This document shows positions 24,715-33,832 of a stretch of DNA of 40,462 nt, piece by piece. Position 1 is the stretch's first letter. Each line of letters opens with the position of its first letter. Under the pieces are notes generated by a model. That model saw only the letters and a program-made list of their open reading frames with translations, had not been told where the DNA came from and searched no databases. The translations under genes were made by a program, and so were the position numbers. This DNA comes from an uncultured Collinsella sp. (GTDB taxonomy: Bacteria; Actinomycetota; Coriobacteriia; Coriobacteriales; Coriobacteriaceae). The DNA lies in contig CAJMHR010000022.1 of assembly GCA_905213265.1 (NCBI GenBank), positions 1 through 40,462 of the forward strand, in the 5' to 3' direction.

Positions 24715-25845
24715 CTATTGCCGCTTGAGCTTGCGAGCGATAAGGCTTCTAGCTGCATCGATGATGAGAAGTGCCAGAGCAAAGATGATGCTAATGACGG
24801 TACCCGTGACGATACATATGGCTGCCGGGCTGTTTTGGCTGACCAGTATGTTTGCGAGCAACGTATTGAAGACGGGACGCCAGAGGCTACTGGTGAGCGA
24901 CTGCATCACATAGAAACCGAGCGTGGCGGTCGATAAGGTGACGATGATACTTGCAGTCCGCGGATTGCCTGAGGTGCTGTGTCGGGTTGCCGCAAAGAGC
25001 AGGGAGGCGGCAGCGAGGGCAAACGAGATCAACGAGGTTGATTTGTAGGAGAGGACTGCCATCGCCGTGAGGTTGTCGCTGAAGGAGAGTGCTCCTTCCA
25101 GGATGATGGTGAGCACCAAAACCGTTACGAGCGAGCGCATGCCCAAGGCGCCCACCCTTTCCGAATCCATGACATCGGTAATGTCGCGGAGCAGCCCGCC
25201 GATCAAAAATGCGATAGCGTACGTGACGGCGCTCATGAGCTTCTGCAGCCAAGAAAACTCACCGCCGCTTGTCGCGCTCATGGCGGCTAAATACCCGTTA
25301 ACAACAAATGCGAAGATGCCAACGGCGATGACCGTCGTCGTGTAGGTTTTCTGGGAGAGTCGACTCTTAGCCAGTCCAAACCATGGCGCCATGAAGACCG
25401 TGGCGGCATAGACCCAGATAAACTCAAGGCCTAGCGTGTACCAGTATTGCGTGTTGAGGGTAACATCGGGAATGGGGGAGACGACCGTGGACCATGCGAG
25501 CGCCGCGAGGCAATAAAACGCAGTGGGCAAGATGACCTTGCCGAGGCGCTTTGCCGTCCGTTGCATTTGCGACTTCCACGTTGCTCCACCGGCCCAAGCA
25601 CGCGCGGCCGAAGCGATGAGAAAATAGCCCGAGATCATAAAGAAGACCTCGTTGGCCCAGCAGCCCAGCAGGTTAATAAAACCGAGCACGTCGGAATAGG
25701 GGAACATCGCAAGTGGGGCATATTCCACGGCACCGGCACAGGTTGCCTGGAAGGTCCACTGAAAGGTGTGGAACACCGCGATGCCGGCGACCGCGACCAA
25801 ACGCAGCGCTTCGATGGGTATGATGCGTGTGGCTTTGGGCTGCAT
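24715..25845 (-). CDS. acyltransferase-3 family membrane protein (glycan O-acyltransferase)
   Basis: 376 aa with about ten membrane segments. It opens with the family pattern RIIPIEALRLVAVAGIAVFHTFQW, in which the His after AVF is the conserved putative catalytic His, and NEVFFMISGYFLI is the second conserved block. Such proteins O-acetylate sugars of capsules, LPS or wall polymers. GAAAGGACG precedes the ATG. It lies inside a glycosyltransferase locus, which supports a glycan substrate, but the acyl group and acceptor are unknown. It reads toward the GlfT2-like gene with 170 bp between, so co-transcription is possible. Confidence 0.9.
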   Translation of the reverse strand: MQPKATRIIPIEALRLVAVAGIAVFHTFQWTFQATCAGAVEYAPLAMFPYSDVLGFINLLGCWANEVFFMISGYFLIASAARAWAGGATWKSQMQRTAKRLGKVILPTAFYCLAALAWSTVVSPIPDVTLNTQYWYTLGLEFIWVYAATVFMAPWFGLAKSRLSQKTYTTTVIAVGIFAFVVNGYLAAMSATSGGEFSWLQKLMSAVTYAIAFLIGGLLRDITDVMDSERVGALGMRSLVTVLVLTIILEGALSFSDNLTAMAVLSYKSTSLISFALAAASLLFAATRHSTSGNPRTASIIVTLSTATLGFYVMQSLTSSLWRPVFNTLLANILVSQNSPAAICIVTGTVISIIFALALLIIDAARSLIARKLKRQ

Positions 25846-25957
25846 GACGTCCTTTCGTATCGGTTTGCCTCTGCGAGCTCCATAGATTATATAAACGCCC
25901 GCTGGCGCGCTGACCCTTTGATACCATGAAACGACAGGTATTTCCTAAGGAGCACAT

Positions 25958-27061
25958 TTGTCTACTAACGCCTCTGGCAGCCCTGTTCTGTCGCTGCTTA
26001 TTCCCATTTACAATGTTCAGCGCTACCTGCGCGAGTGTCTCGATTCCGCCCTGGCGCAGACGCTCAAGGACATTGAGATCATCTGCATTAACGACGGGTC
26101 GACCGACAACTCGCCGGCGATTATCCGCGAGTATATGGAGCGCGATGGGCGCGTCAAGATGATCGACAAGGCCAACAGCGGCTACGGCGACTCGATGAAC
26201 CACGGCTTGGAGATGGCGCGTGGCAAGTACGTTGGCATCTTGGAGTCCGATGACTTTATTGCGCCCGACGCACTTGAAAAGCTTGTTTCGGCCGCCGATA
26301 GCAATAATGCCGACTTTGCGAAGGCGAACTTTGATTTCTACTGGTCTAAGCCCGAGGAGCGCCGTTCGCTGCACGAGATGTTTAAAGCCAAGGACTGTGG
26401 CAAGCCAGTGCACCCGAGCGATACGACGCAATTCTTTAAGCAAAAGCCGTCGATTTGGTCGGCCGTGTACCGTCGCGATTTTCTTGAGCGCAACGGCATT
26501 AAGTTCCTGCCGACTCCGGGGGCATCCTTTCAGGACACGTCATTCGCCTTTAAGGTGATCGCGTGCGCCGATAAGGCTGTTTATCTGCATGATGCCGTGT
26601 TGTCGTATCGCCAGGACAACGAGAATTCCTCGGTCAATTCTTCGGCTAAGGTTTTTTGTGTCAATGCCGAGTATGCCGAGATTGAGCGTTGGATTCGAGA
26701 GGATTATGCCCGTGACCACGCAAGTGATGACGTTGCGCGCATGCTCAAGTTCAATCAGCTCATTAAGTACGATTCGTATATGTGGAACTACGTGCGCCTG
26801 GCGCCCGAGTTCTATAAGGAGTTCCTGGTTCAAATGGCCAAGGAGTTCCAAGCGGCCTTGGACGCGGGGGAGTTTTCGCTTGACGATCTCAAGCCGTGGA
26901 AGCGCGCAAATCTCGCTGCCATCCTCAAAGATCCTGAGGGCTGGGTTGACGAGCATCCGAGTTTTGCGACGGATGGTGCCTTGGGGCGTGCTAAGTATTA
27001 CGCCTCGGTTGGAGGGTCAGGCGTGGTCGCTGCCTTCCTCATCGAATCGCTGAGGGGGTAG
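25958..27061 (+). CDS. GT2 family glycosyltransferase (paralogue A)
   Basis: 367 aa, starting at TTG (25958) with TAAGGAG 5 bp upstream. The GT-A domain (about 10-230) shows LLIPIYNVQRYLRECLDSALAQ, CINDGSTDNS (nucleotide-sugar binding) and the metal site LESDDF. The N-terminal 100 residues are nearly the same as those of the gene at 28183, including DKANSGYGDSMN, so the two are paralogues. The C-terminal 130 residues diverge and are partly helical. It is the first of five GT2 genes read in one direction, with a 6-bp gap to the next. The acceptor is unknown. Confidence 0.9.
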   Translation: MSTNASGSPVLSLLIPIYNVQRYLRECLDSALAQTLKDIEIICINDGSTDNSPAIIREYMERDGRVKMIDKANSGYGDSMNHGLEMARGKYVGILESDDFIAPDALEKLVSAADSNNADFAKANFDFYWSKPEERRSLHEMFKAKDCGKPVHPSDTTQFFKQKPSIWSAVYRRDFLERNGIKFLPTPGASFQDTSFAFKVIACADKAVYLHDAVLSYRQDNENSSVNSSAKVFCVNAEYAEIERWIREDYARDHASDDVARMLKFNQLIKYDSYMWNYVRLAPEFYKEFLVQMAKEFQAALDAGEFSLDDLKPWKRANLAAILKDPEGWVDEHPSFATDGALGRAKYYASVGGSGVVAAFLIESLRG

Positions 27062-27067
27062 GTCGGC

Positions 27068-28108
27068 ATGGGAGAGGCCTCGTGTCCCAAAGCGACTATT
27101 GTCGTTCCCGTTTACAACTCTGCGCGCTCCATTCAGCGATGCCTCGATTCGCTGTTGGCCCAGTCCGAGCGCTCGATTCAGGTTGTCTGCGTCAACGACG
27201 GTTCGACTGATGATTCGTTGAACGTGTTACGCCAGATCGCGCAGTCCGACGATCGCGTACTGGTGATTGACCATGAAAACGCGGGCGTCTCGTGTGCTCG
27301 AAATGCCGGTATCGATGCCGCCGTGGGCGAGACCGTCTTTTTTGTGGACGCCGACGATTACATCGATGCTCAGATGGTCGAGCGCGTGCTGCATGCCATT
27401 GAGTCTGTAGATGCCGAGGCCGCCGTTTTTGGCGGCGTCTGTGAACCTGCCGATGCTGCCCCCAAACGCGTCCAACAACTCATGAGCCCCAAAGCTGGTA
27501 CCTTCGGCGCCCGTGACCCCCAACTGCTGTTCCATTCGAATGCGCAGCCCTACGCCTGCCGTGCGGCTTTTTCGCGCGAGCTGCTCAATCGCGAAGGCAT
27601 TCGCTTCGCCCCCGGTTTGGCTTTGGGCGAGGACGTCGTCTTCCAATTTGCGGCTTATGCACTTGCCCGTAAGACCGTCGTCATGCCGGACAAGTTCTAC
27701 CACTACGTGATGGAGAGCGAATCGGCGACGCACGAGTTCAACAGTGCCGAGGCTCGCGCCAAAAAGCTTGACGCCCACATGAGGATGCTCGAGGAGGTCT
27801 TGGAGGACTGGGCGGCCTACGGTCTTTTGGACCTGTGCCCCGGCGAGCTGATCACTTGGTTTTTGGACCTAATTGTGTTCGACCTGGCGCGCTTGGATGC
27901 CGATGACTTCCATCGCGTGGCGGCTCGCGTCAATATGGACCTCACGACGTTTTTGGGAACGGAGTGGGCGGATATGCCTGCTAAGGGCGCCGTTCGCCGT
28001 GTTGCCCACAAGCTCGTTGCGACGACGTCGGGCGTTTCGATGGCAGACGCCACGCTGTTCTATCTTTCGACTCGCGGTCTCAAAGCCTGCCTGGAGCGCT
28101 TTATCTAA
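27068..28108 (+). CDS. GT2 family glycosyltransferase
   Basis: 346 aa. The GT-A core is complete: TIVVPVYNSARSIQRCLDSLLAQ, CVNDGSTDDS, ENAGVSCARNAGIDAA and the DxD-type FVDADDYID. GEDVVFQFAAYAL marks the acceptor-side acid motif (ED). The family includes transferases for capsule, teichoic acid and wall polysaccharide. ATG is 6 bp after the previous stop, with GAGGGGGTAGG as ribosome site. Sugar specificity cannot be inferred. Confidence 0.9.
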   Translation: MGEASCPKATIVVPVYNSARSIQRCLDSLLAQSERSIQVVCVNDGSTDDSLNVLRQIAQSDDRVLVIDHENAGVSCARNAGIDAAVGETVFFVDADDYIDAQMVERVLHAIESVDAEAAVFGGVCEPADAAPKRVQQLMSPKAGTFGARDPQLLFHSNAQPYACRAAFSRELLNREGIRFAPGLALGEDVVFQFAAYALARKTVVMPDKFYHYVMESESATHEFNSAEARAKKLDAHMRMLEEVLEDWAAYGLLDLCPGELITWFLDLIVFDLARLDADDFHRVAARVNMDLTTFLGTEWADMPAKGAVRRVAHKLVATTSGVSMADATLFYLSTRGLKACLERFI

Positions 28109-28182
28109 TTCCAAGCGCTGCCGCCCGCCGCAACTCGGCTGCTAAAATAACCCTGTTATACGCTATTCAACAGGAGGTTCTC

Positions 28183-29301
28183 TTGCAGAACTCTGATACC
28201 CCTAAAGTTTCGCTACTTGTTCCTATTTGCAATGTCGAACGCTACCTGCGCGAGTGCCTCGATTCCGCCGTGGCGCAGACGCTCGAGGACATCGAGATCA
28301 TCTGTATCAACGACGGCTCCACCGATAGCTCGCCAGATATCATCCGTGAGTACATGGAGCGCGATGAGCGTGTAAAGATGATCGACAAAGCTAACAGCGG
28401 CTACGGCGACTCGATGAACCGCGGTCTGGAGATGGCGCGCGGTGAGTACGTGGGCATTCTTGAGTCCGACGACTTTATGTTTGAGGATTCGCTCCAAAAG
28501 CTGGTCGCCAAGGCCGATGCTGAGCATGCCGATGTGGTAAAGGGCGACTTTTATCTGTATTGGTCCACGCCCAGCGAGCGCCGTGAGCTGTTTGGGATCA
28601 TCGGCGAGTATATGACGGGCGCCGCGTATCGCCCCGTCGATCGCCCGGGCATCTTCTACCGCAAACCTTCCATTTGGTCGGCCATCTATCGGCGCGAGTT
28701 CCTCAACGACAATCAGATTCGGTTCCTTCCCACGCCGGGCGCCTCGTATCAGGACGCAGGCTTTAACTTTAAGGTTTGGGCTTGCGCCGAGCGTGCCGCG
28801 TTTATTGCGGACCCCATTTTGTGCTATCGCCAGGATAACGAGAAGAGCTCCGTTAATTCGCCCAACAAGGTGTTTTGCGTGTGCGACGAATACGCCGAGA
28901 TGCAGCGCTTTTTGAACGAACGCCCCGAGCTCAAGGCTCAGCTTCAGGGTATTTTAATGCGCATGAAGGTCGATACGTATCGCTGGAATGACGAGCGTCT
29001 GGTCGATGAGCTGCGCGAGCAGTTTTGGGAGAAGGCTTCGCCCGAGCTCAAGGCCGATTGGGATGCCGGTCGCTTTGATCTGTCGCTGTTCGATCCGCGC
29101 GGCGAGACCGACTTGCGCCTGATGGTCAAGTCGCCCCGTGCTTATATCGATTCGCGCTTTGACTTTAAGAAGCCGGGCAAGCTCAATACGTTTAAGCACT
29201 ACTTTAAGATCGGCGGCCTGCCGCTGGTCTGGCGCGTGCTGACGTATCAGCGCACCTACGGCGATAATCCGCATCCCGATGACGTGCCGGCCGCACAGTA
29301 G
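28183..29301 (+). CDS. GT2 family glycosyltransferase (paralogue B)
   Basis: 372 aa, starting at TTG (28183) with AGGAGG 5 bp upstream. Close paralogue of the gene at 25958: NVERYLRECLDSAVAQTLED, CINDGSTDSS, ANSGYGDSMNRGLEMARG and LESDDF, then PSIWSAIYRREFL and YRQDNEKSSVNSPNKVFCV match part for part along the middle as well. It ends with a basic tail of about 60 residues (RFDFKKPGKLNTFKHYFKIG). The 74-bp gap before it holds a weak TTATAC-type -10, so it may have its own promoter. Confidence 0.9.
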   Translation: MQNSDTPKVSLLVPICNVERYLRECLDSAVAQTLEDIEIICINDGSTDSSPDIIREYMERDERVKMIDKANSGYGDSMNRGLEMARGEYVGILESDDFMFEDSLQKLVAKADAEHADVVKGDFYLYWSTPSERRELFGIIGEYMTGAAYRPVDRPGIFYRKPSIWSAIYRREFLNDNQIRFLPTPGASYQDAGFNFKVWACAERAAFIADPILCYRQDNEKSSVNSPNKVFCVCDEYAEMQRFLNERPELKAQLQGILMRMKVDTYRWNDERLVDELREQFWEKASPELKADWDAGRFDLSLFDPRGETDLRLMVKSPRAYIDSRFDFKKPGKLNTFKHYFKIGGLPLVWRVLTYQRTYGDNPHPDDVPAAQ

Positions 29302-29313
29302 GAGCACTTGGCT

Positions 29314-30381
29314 ATGACTACCCCCAAGATTTCCGTTGTCGTTCCCATCTATAAGGTGGAGGAGTGCCTGGCCTGGTGCCTGGACTCCCTGCTTGCGCAG
29401 GACATGCCCGATTGGGAAGGCGTGCTGGTCAACGATGGCTCGCCGGACGGTTCGCGCGATATTGCGGCTGCCTATTGCGAAAAGGACGCGCGCTTTACGT
29501 TGGTCGATAAAGAGAACGGGGGCCTGTCGAGCGCGCGCAATGCAGGCATCGCCGCGTCCACGGCGCCTATTGTCGCGTTCTTGGATTCCGACGACCGCTT
29601 TACGCCCGATGCATGCCGCGTGATCGTCGATGCCTTTGAGCGCGAGGACTGCGACGTGTTGACCTTTGGCGCGAACCCGTATCCGCTGGAGGCGGGGTAT
29701 CCGTGGCTTAACTATGTGCTTAGCCCGCGCGATGTGTCGTTTGAGGGCTATAGCTCCGACCTGCTGTTTAAGGAAGCGTCTCGTCCCTTTGCATGGCGCA
29801 CCGCCTGCAAGCGCGACTTCTTGCTGGGCAACGGGATCGTGTTCGACGAAACCGTTAAGTATGGCGAGGACCAGGTCTTCGACTTTGCCGTGTACGGTCG
29901 TTCGCACAAGACCGCGCTTATCTCGAACAAGTTGTACGACTATCGCGTGGCTCGCAAGGGTTCGCTCATGGACACCATGCGCTACGACGACGAGACACGT
30001 CTGCTGGAGCACGTGAAGATTTACTCCGCTATGCTGGCTGACTGGCAGCGCGACGGTCTCGACGCACAGCATGCTGATGACCTGGCGTACTTCCTGTGTG
30101 ATCTGGTGCTGTACGATGCGCTGAGGTTGCTGGGTTCGGACTGCGGCAAAGTGTTTGCTGCCGTTGCCGCGGCGCTTAACGGTTCTGCCGTGGACAACGA
30201 TGCTGCGCTCGCACAATGTGCTCCTTCGGTTGCCGCCATGGTGCGCGCGGCACTTATCGGTAAGGCCCCTGCTGCTCGTTTGTGCAAAAAGCTCATGTTC
30301 GATTACGACGTCTTGAGGTTTGGGCGCCTGGGTGCCTGCAAACGCATGGCAGCGAACGCCCTGGGAAAGCGAGAAGTGTAG
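29314..30381 (+). CDS. GT2 family glycosyltransferase
   Basis: 355 aa. The GT-A core shows ISVVVPIYKVEECLAWCLDSLLAQ, LVNDGSPDGS, ENGGLSSARNAGIAAS and LDSDDRF, and YGEDQVFDFAVYG supplies the ED motif. The ATG at 29314 is preferred (AGGAG 9 bp upstream) over an in-frame TTG at 29308, which would be only 3 bp from it. Similar in layout to the gene at 27068. The next gene starts at the base after its stop. Confidence 0.9.
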   Translation: MTTPKISVVVPIYKVEECLAWCLDSLLAQDMPDWEGVLVNDGSPDGSRDIAAAYCEKDARFTLVDKENGGLSSARNAGIAASTAPIVAFLDSDDRFTPDACRVIVDAFEREDCDVLTFGANPYPLEAGYPWLNYVLSPRDVSFEGYSSDLLFKEASRPFAWRTACKRDFLLGNGIVFDETVKYGEDQVFDFAVYGRSHKTALISNKLYDYRVARKGSLMDTMRYDDETRLLEHVKIYSAMLADWQRDGLDAQHADDLAYFLCDLVLYDALRLLGSDCGKVFAAVAAALNGSAVDNDAALAQCAPSVAAMVRAALIGKAPAARLCKKLMFDYDVLRFGRLGACKRMAANALGKREV

Positions 30382-32868
30382 ATGAGTATCAAGCGTTTGG
30401 CACTTTGCCGCAGCCAGGGCCGTCTGTTTGTGCTGCTTCGTTTTGCCGGTCAGGATGTCGCCGCGCTTATTGAGCGGGAGGGTTCTCAAGCGTTTGTCCA
30501 TGCGACGACGAGCGGTTCTCGTGTGCCGTCGCTGGTGCTCCCGGTCGACCATGGCCGTGTGCTGGCGCTTTGCCCTTCCGTTTCCGGTTACGAGCGCGAG
30601 CTCGCCGTCATGGTACTTCCGTTTTTGGATGGCTCGTCGATGGATGTCGTTTTTGCATCCGGTGGTCAAAGGTTGGGCTCTATTCGCCTCGATAGCCGCG
30701 TGGCCAAGCTGGAATCCAAGATCAACTACAAGGTAAAGCCTGCGTTGTGTGCGCTTATCCGCGATGTGCAGCGCGGCGAGCGCTGCGGCTGCTACGAGAT
30801 CGACGCCATTCGCTATTTGCCGGCAGACGCCGGCGCGGTGTGGCGCTATGAGGTTACGTGGGTGGGAGACTCCAAGTGCACCCCTGAGCTCCAGATCTTT
30901 GATACGCATATGAATGCCATCGATGTCACCGTTCATGTGTTTGAATCGCAGGCCGAAGTGCCGCAGCAGAACGGATGCCGCGTCAATAAAACGTATCTGA
31001 GCGTTGAGATGCCTCAGGATATACGAGATTTTGTCGCGATTGCAACTGATCCTGCGGGCCAGATCCAGAGTGGTTTTTGTGCCATGGATGGCCGCCTGTA
31101 TAACGGCATGGTCGACGACAGCTGGAACCGTATGAAGGACGCGCGTGCAGACGACGCAGCTTATCGACGTTGGTTTGAGCAGCATCGCGCAAAGCCGGGC
31201 GATTTGGCGTGCCAGTGTGTCACTTCGGTGGCCTTTGCCTATAGACCGCTCGTGAGCATTGTAGTGCCGTGCTACAAGACTGATCGGGTCTACCTGCGCG
31301 AGCTGCTGGACTCGGTGCTAGCCCAGAGCTATGACAACTGGGAACTGCTCCTTATGGATGCCTCGCCCGAATGGGACGCGGTTGCCGACCTTGCGGCAGG
31401 TGCTCACGACGAGCGCGTTCGTCGTATTGGGCTGCCCGGCAACGGCGGCATTGTGGTCAACACCAACGCTGGTATTCAGCAAGTGACTGGAGACTACGTC
31501 GCGTTCTTGGACCATGACGACATTCTGGAACCGGACGCGTTATTCCAGTATGTTTCCGCACTGAATAAGGCGGCCGAGGGCGAGCGTCCCCAGGTCCTGT
31601 TCTGCGATGAGGACATGTTCCAGAAAACGGGGGAGTGGGGCCAGCCGGTCTTTAAGACCGTACTCAACGTCGACCTGCTCTATAGCCATAACTGCGTGAC
31701 GCATTTCCTGATGGCGGAGAAGGCGCTCATCGATCACATTGGCATGTCGCCAGAAGATGTTGCGGGCGCCCAGGATTACGACCTGACGCTCCGCTGCCTT
31801 GCGGCGGGCGCGCGGTTTGGACATGTTGCGCATGTGCTGTATCACTGGCGCGTGCATCCGGGATCGACCGCCGACGGTTCTGCCGATAGTAAGCCGTATG
31901 CTATTGAAGCCGGGCGCCTTGCGCTTCAGCGCCACTTTAACGCGCTGGGCATTTGCGGAACGGTCGAGGAGACCGAGACGCCGTTTGTCTATCACATGCG
32001 TTATGCGCTGCCGGAGTCTGCGCCGCTGGTGAGCATTGTGATTCCCACCAAGGATCACGTTGAGACGCTCGATGCCTGCGTGATGTCGATCGCTCAGAAA
32101 GCAACGTATGCCAATTACGAGATCGTCTTGGTGGAGAACAACAGCAAAGCCCCGGAGACGTTTGCGTATTACGAAACCCTGCCAGAGCGCGTGACTGCTG
32201 CATCCGAAGGTAAGGGCATCGCACACGTTGTGTACTGGCCGGGTGAGTTCAATTACTCCAAGATCATTAACTTTGGCGTGGAGCATGCCAGGGGCGACTA
32301 TCTGCTGCTGCTCAACAACGATACCGAGGTCATAAGTCCGGACTTTATCGAAGAGATGATGGGGTATCTGCAGCGTCCTGATGCGGGCGTGGTGGGCGCC
32401 AAACTCTACTTTGCCGATCATCTGGTGCAACATGCCGGCATCTTGGTTGGCGTGCGTGGCGCACTTGCCCATGCCAACCAGGACTTCTCGGCAAAGCGCG
32501 AGGGCTATCTTGCCCGTGCCGTGCGTCCGGGCAACTTTAGCGCCGTAACGGGCGCCTGTCAGATGGTCCGCCGCGACGTATTTGAGCAGGTCGGAGGCTA
32601 TAACGGGGAATTCGCCGTCGGTTTTAACGACGCAGACTTTTGCCTGCGCGTGTGGGAGGCGGGCTACCGTACCATTTTTACGCCCTATGCCGAGTTGTAC
32701 CACTACGAGTTCACCTCGCGCGGCAGGGAAGAGGCCAACGAGGATAAACTGCGCCGCTGGAAGCGCGAGCAGGCTCTGTTCATGCAGCGCTGGCCGGAGT
32801 TTTTCTTGACGGGCGATCCGTGGCTGGGGCCGAACTTATCCGCTGAGAGCGAGTATTTCTCGGTCTAA
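30382..32868 (+). CDS. large GT2 glycosyltransferase with two catalytic domains (RfbF/rhamnosyltransferase-like)
   Basis: 828 aa. An N-terminal domain of about 280 residues (beta-rich, no family recognised) precedes two GT-A modules. Module 1 begins PLVSIVVPCYKTDRVYLREL, with DASPEWD in place of the usual DGST-type motif, and FLDHDDILEPDAL as metal site. Module 2 begins PLVSIVIPTKDHVETLDACV, with VENNSKAPETF, LLLNNDTEVISPDFIEEM and FAVGFNDADFCLRVWEAGY. Such two-module enzymes polymerise or branch rhamnan-type or O-antigen-like chains. ATG directly follows the upstream TAG, so coupling with the previous gene is likely. It is the last gene of the glycan locus. Confidence 0.9.
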   Translation: MSIKRLALCRSQGRLFVLLRFAGQDVAALIEREGSQAFVHATTSGSRVPSLVLPVDHGRVLALCPSVSGYERELAVMVLPFLDGSSMDVVFASGGQRLGSIRLDSRVAKLESKINYKVKPALCALIRDVQRGERCGCYEIDAIRYLPADAGAVWRYEVTWVGDSKCTPELQIFDTHMNAIDVTVHVFESQAEVPQQNGCRVNKTYLSVEMPQDIRDFVAIATDPAGQIQSGFCAMDGRLYNGMVDDSWNRMKDARADDAAYRRWFEQHRAKPGDLACQCVTSVAFAYRPLVSIVVPCYKTDRVYLRELLDSVLAQSYDNWELLLMDASPEWDAVADLAAGAHDERVRRIGLPGNGGIVVNTNAGIQQVTGDYVAFLDHDDILEPDALFQYVSALNKAAEGERPQVLFCDEDMFQKTGEWGQPVFKTVLNVDLLYSHNCVTHFLMAEKALIDHIGMSPEDVAGAQDYDLTLRCLAAGARFGHVAHVLYHWRVHPGSTADGSADSKPYAIEAGRLALQRHFNALGICGTVEETETPFVYHMRYALPESAPLVSIVIPTKDHVETLDACVMSIAQKATYANYEIVLVENNSKAPETFAYYETLPERVTAASEGKGIAHVVYWPGEFNYSKIINFGVEHARGDYLLLLNNDTEVISPDFIEEMMGYLQRPDAGVVGAKLYFADHLVQHAGILVGVRGALAHANQDFSAKREGYLARAVRPGNFSAVTGACQMVRRDVFEQVGGYNGEFAVGFNDADFCLRVWEAGYRTIFTPYAELYHYEFTSRGREEANEDKLRRWKREQALFMQRWPEFFLTGDPWLGPNLSAESEYFSV

Positions 32869-33060
32869 GGCAATGGTTTTTAGGAAGTCCTTAACTTTCT
32901 TTCGCTATGATCTGGGAAGAAAGCAAGGTTGGACTACTTACTAAGACAAATTACGAAAGCTCGATACTTCCGCGATAAGTTTATACAGGCTTATATAACT
33001 CGATATTATCCGATATAGTCCGCGATAATAACTTAAACGATGATTGACCATTAATCGATT
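32869..33060. other. end of glycan locus, AT-rich spacer
   Basis: No gene seen. A weak inverted repeat CTTTCTT/AAGAAAG lies near 32896-32922, and CCGCGATAA occurs twice (near 32970 and 33030). A short plus-strand frame (from about 32933, DYLLRQITKARYFRDKF) could be decayed coding DNA but matches nothing I know. Confidence 0.3.
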
Positions 33061-33569
33061 CCTTAGAAAGGCAAACATGTGGAGGTAGCGCTCTCTATGG
33101 GCGATAGCTTTGTCGCGACTGGTTTGACCATAGAGGACAATCTTCTGTCGAGAGCCGCTAAGACCACTAAGGGCTATGTCTATCTGGTGCAACTGGTCGG
33201 TTATTCCATTTGGTAGCGCGCCAACTTGCATCGTGCCAAAAGTGCCATTGTGAGCGAGCACGATGTTGCCGAAGGCATTGCGCTGGCAGAGGCTCGTTTT
33301 CACGATGTTGTTCACGAGCCCGTGATTTCTGGACTGGGGCCTAACGATATCAAATACCTTTGGCGATGTGCGAGGACAAACGACAGTCCAAATCATCCGC
33401 GATTGCTAGGCGCATGGGTAAAAAGACCAATGAGGTCAGCTCCATTAGGGCAAAATTGCTACAAAGAGAGGTTATTCAGGCGCCACAGAGGGGCTACGTG
33501 CAGTTTGCCGTGCCGGACCTAGATATCTAGCTGCGAGAGAATGCCGACGAAATTCTCGAACGGTTCTAG
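33061..33569 (+). pseudogene. AAA-ATPase gene, C-terminal remnant (frameshifted, two internal stops)
   Basis: Reading from about 33061, GYVYLVQLVGYSIW is followed by TAG (33214), then HDVAEGIALAEARFHDVVHEPVISGL. A shift near 33365 moves the frame to AMCEDKRQSKSSAIARRMGKKTNEVSSIRAKLL, RGYVQFAVPDLDI, a second TAG (33528) and LRENADEILERF with the natural stop at 33567. This is the winged-helix C-terminus of actinobacterial AAA/ATP-binding proteins (usual pattern: GYPYMIQLVGY, then DGPSRMSDIAERMG, then GYVRFALPYLREYLR). The ATPase half is missing. The gene is dead. Confidence 0.7.
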
Positions 33570-33595
33570 GTCGAGTTGTTATTAGGTTTTGATTG

Positions 33596-33832
33596 GCTCT
33601 GTTAGACCAGGATTGACATTCTGCCCAGCCATCTTCTTTCAATTGCAAAATAATCGCCCCCTTGCCGGGTTTGAATCCGGCAAGGGGGCGATGTGCTCAG
33701 GATCGCCGGAGGCCCAGCTCCCGGGCGGCACATACGAGAGCACGCGGGACGCCCTGGAGGTCGCCCCGCAGCCCTTCTGGGATTATTGGGAGGGGCGACG
33801 ACTCGTCCGTGTGAATCTTGGTCTAACAGAGA
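33596..33832. mobile_element. 237-bp MITE-like element with IS1595-type ends
   Basis: Ends GCTCTGTTAGACCAGGATTGACA (left) and, inverted, a CTCTGTTAGACCA-type right end with three mismatches over about 22 bp. The ends match those of the larger element at 35731-36513, and both contain a near-identical hairpin. The 110 bp between hairpin and right end hold no gene. It is probably an internally deleted IS copy, movable only in trans. The last bases of the right end form the DUF3307 stop codon. Confidence 0.8.
33653..33692 (-). terminator. 16-bp perfect hairpin inside the MITE
   Basis: ATCGCCCCCTTGCCGG (33653-33668) and its complement (33677-33692) with an 8-nt loop; on the minus strand it is followed by ATTATTTT. 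It would end transcripts arriving from the DUF3307 gene. A version with two mismatches is at 35787-35826. Confidence 0.75.

Noticed and set aside
28954..31185. 743-codon antisense frame across the GT2 genes
   Set aside because: Mirror of strongly supported GT2 genes, with no motif of its own.
32941..33396. 151-codon minus-strand frame
   Set aside because: The plus strand carries a recognisable AAA-ATPase remnant over its larger part, so this is antisense.
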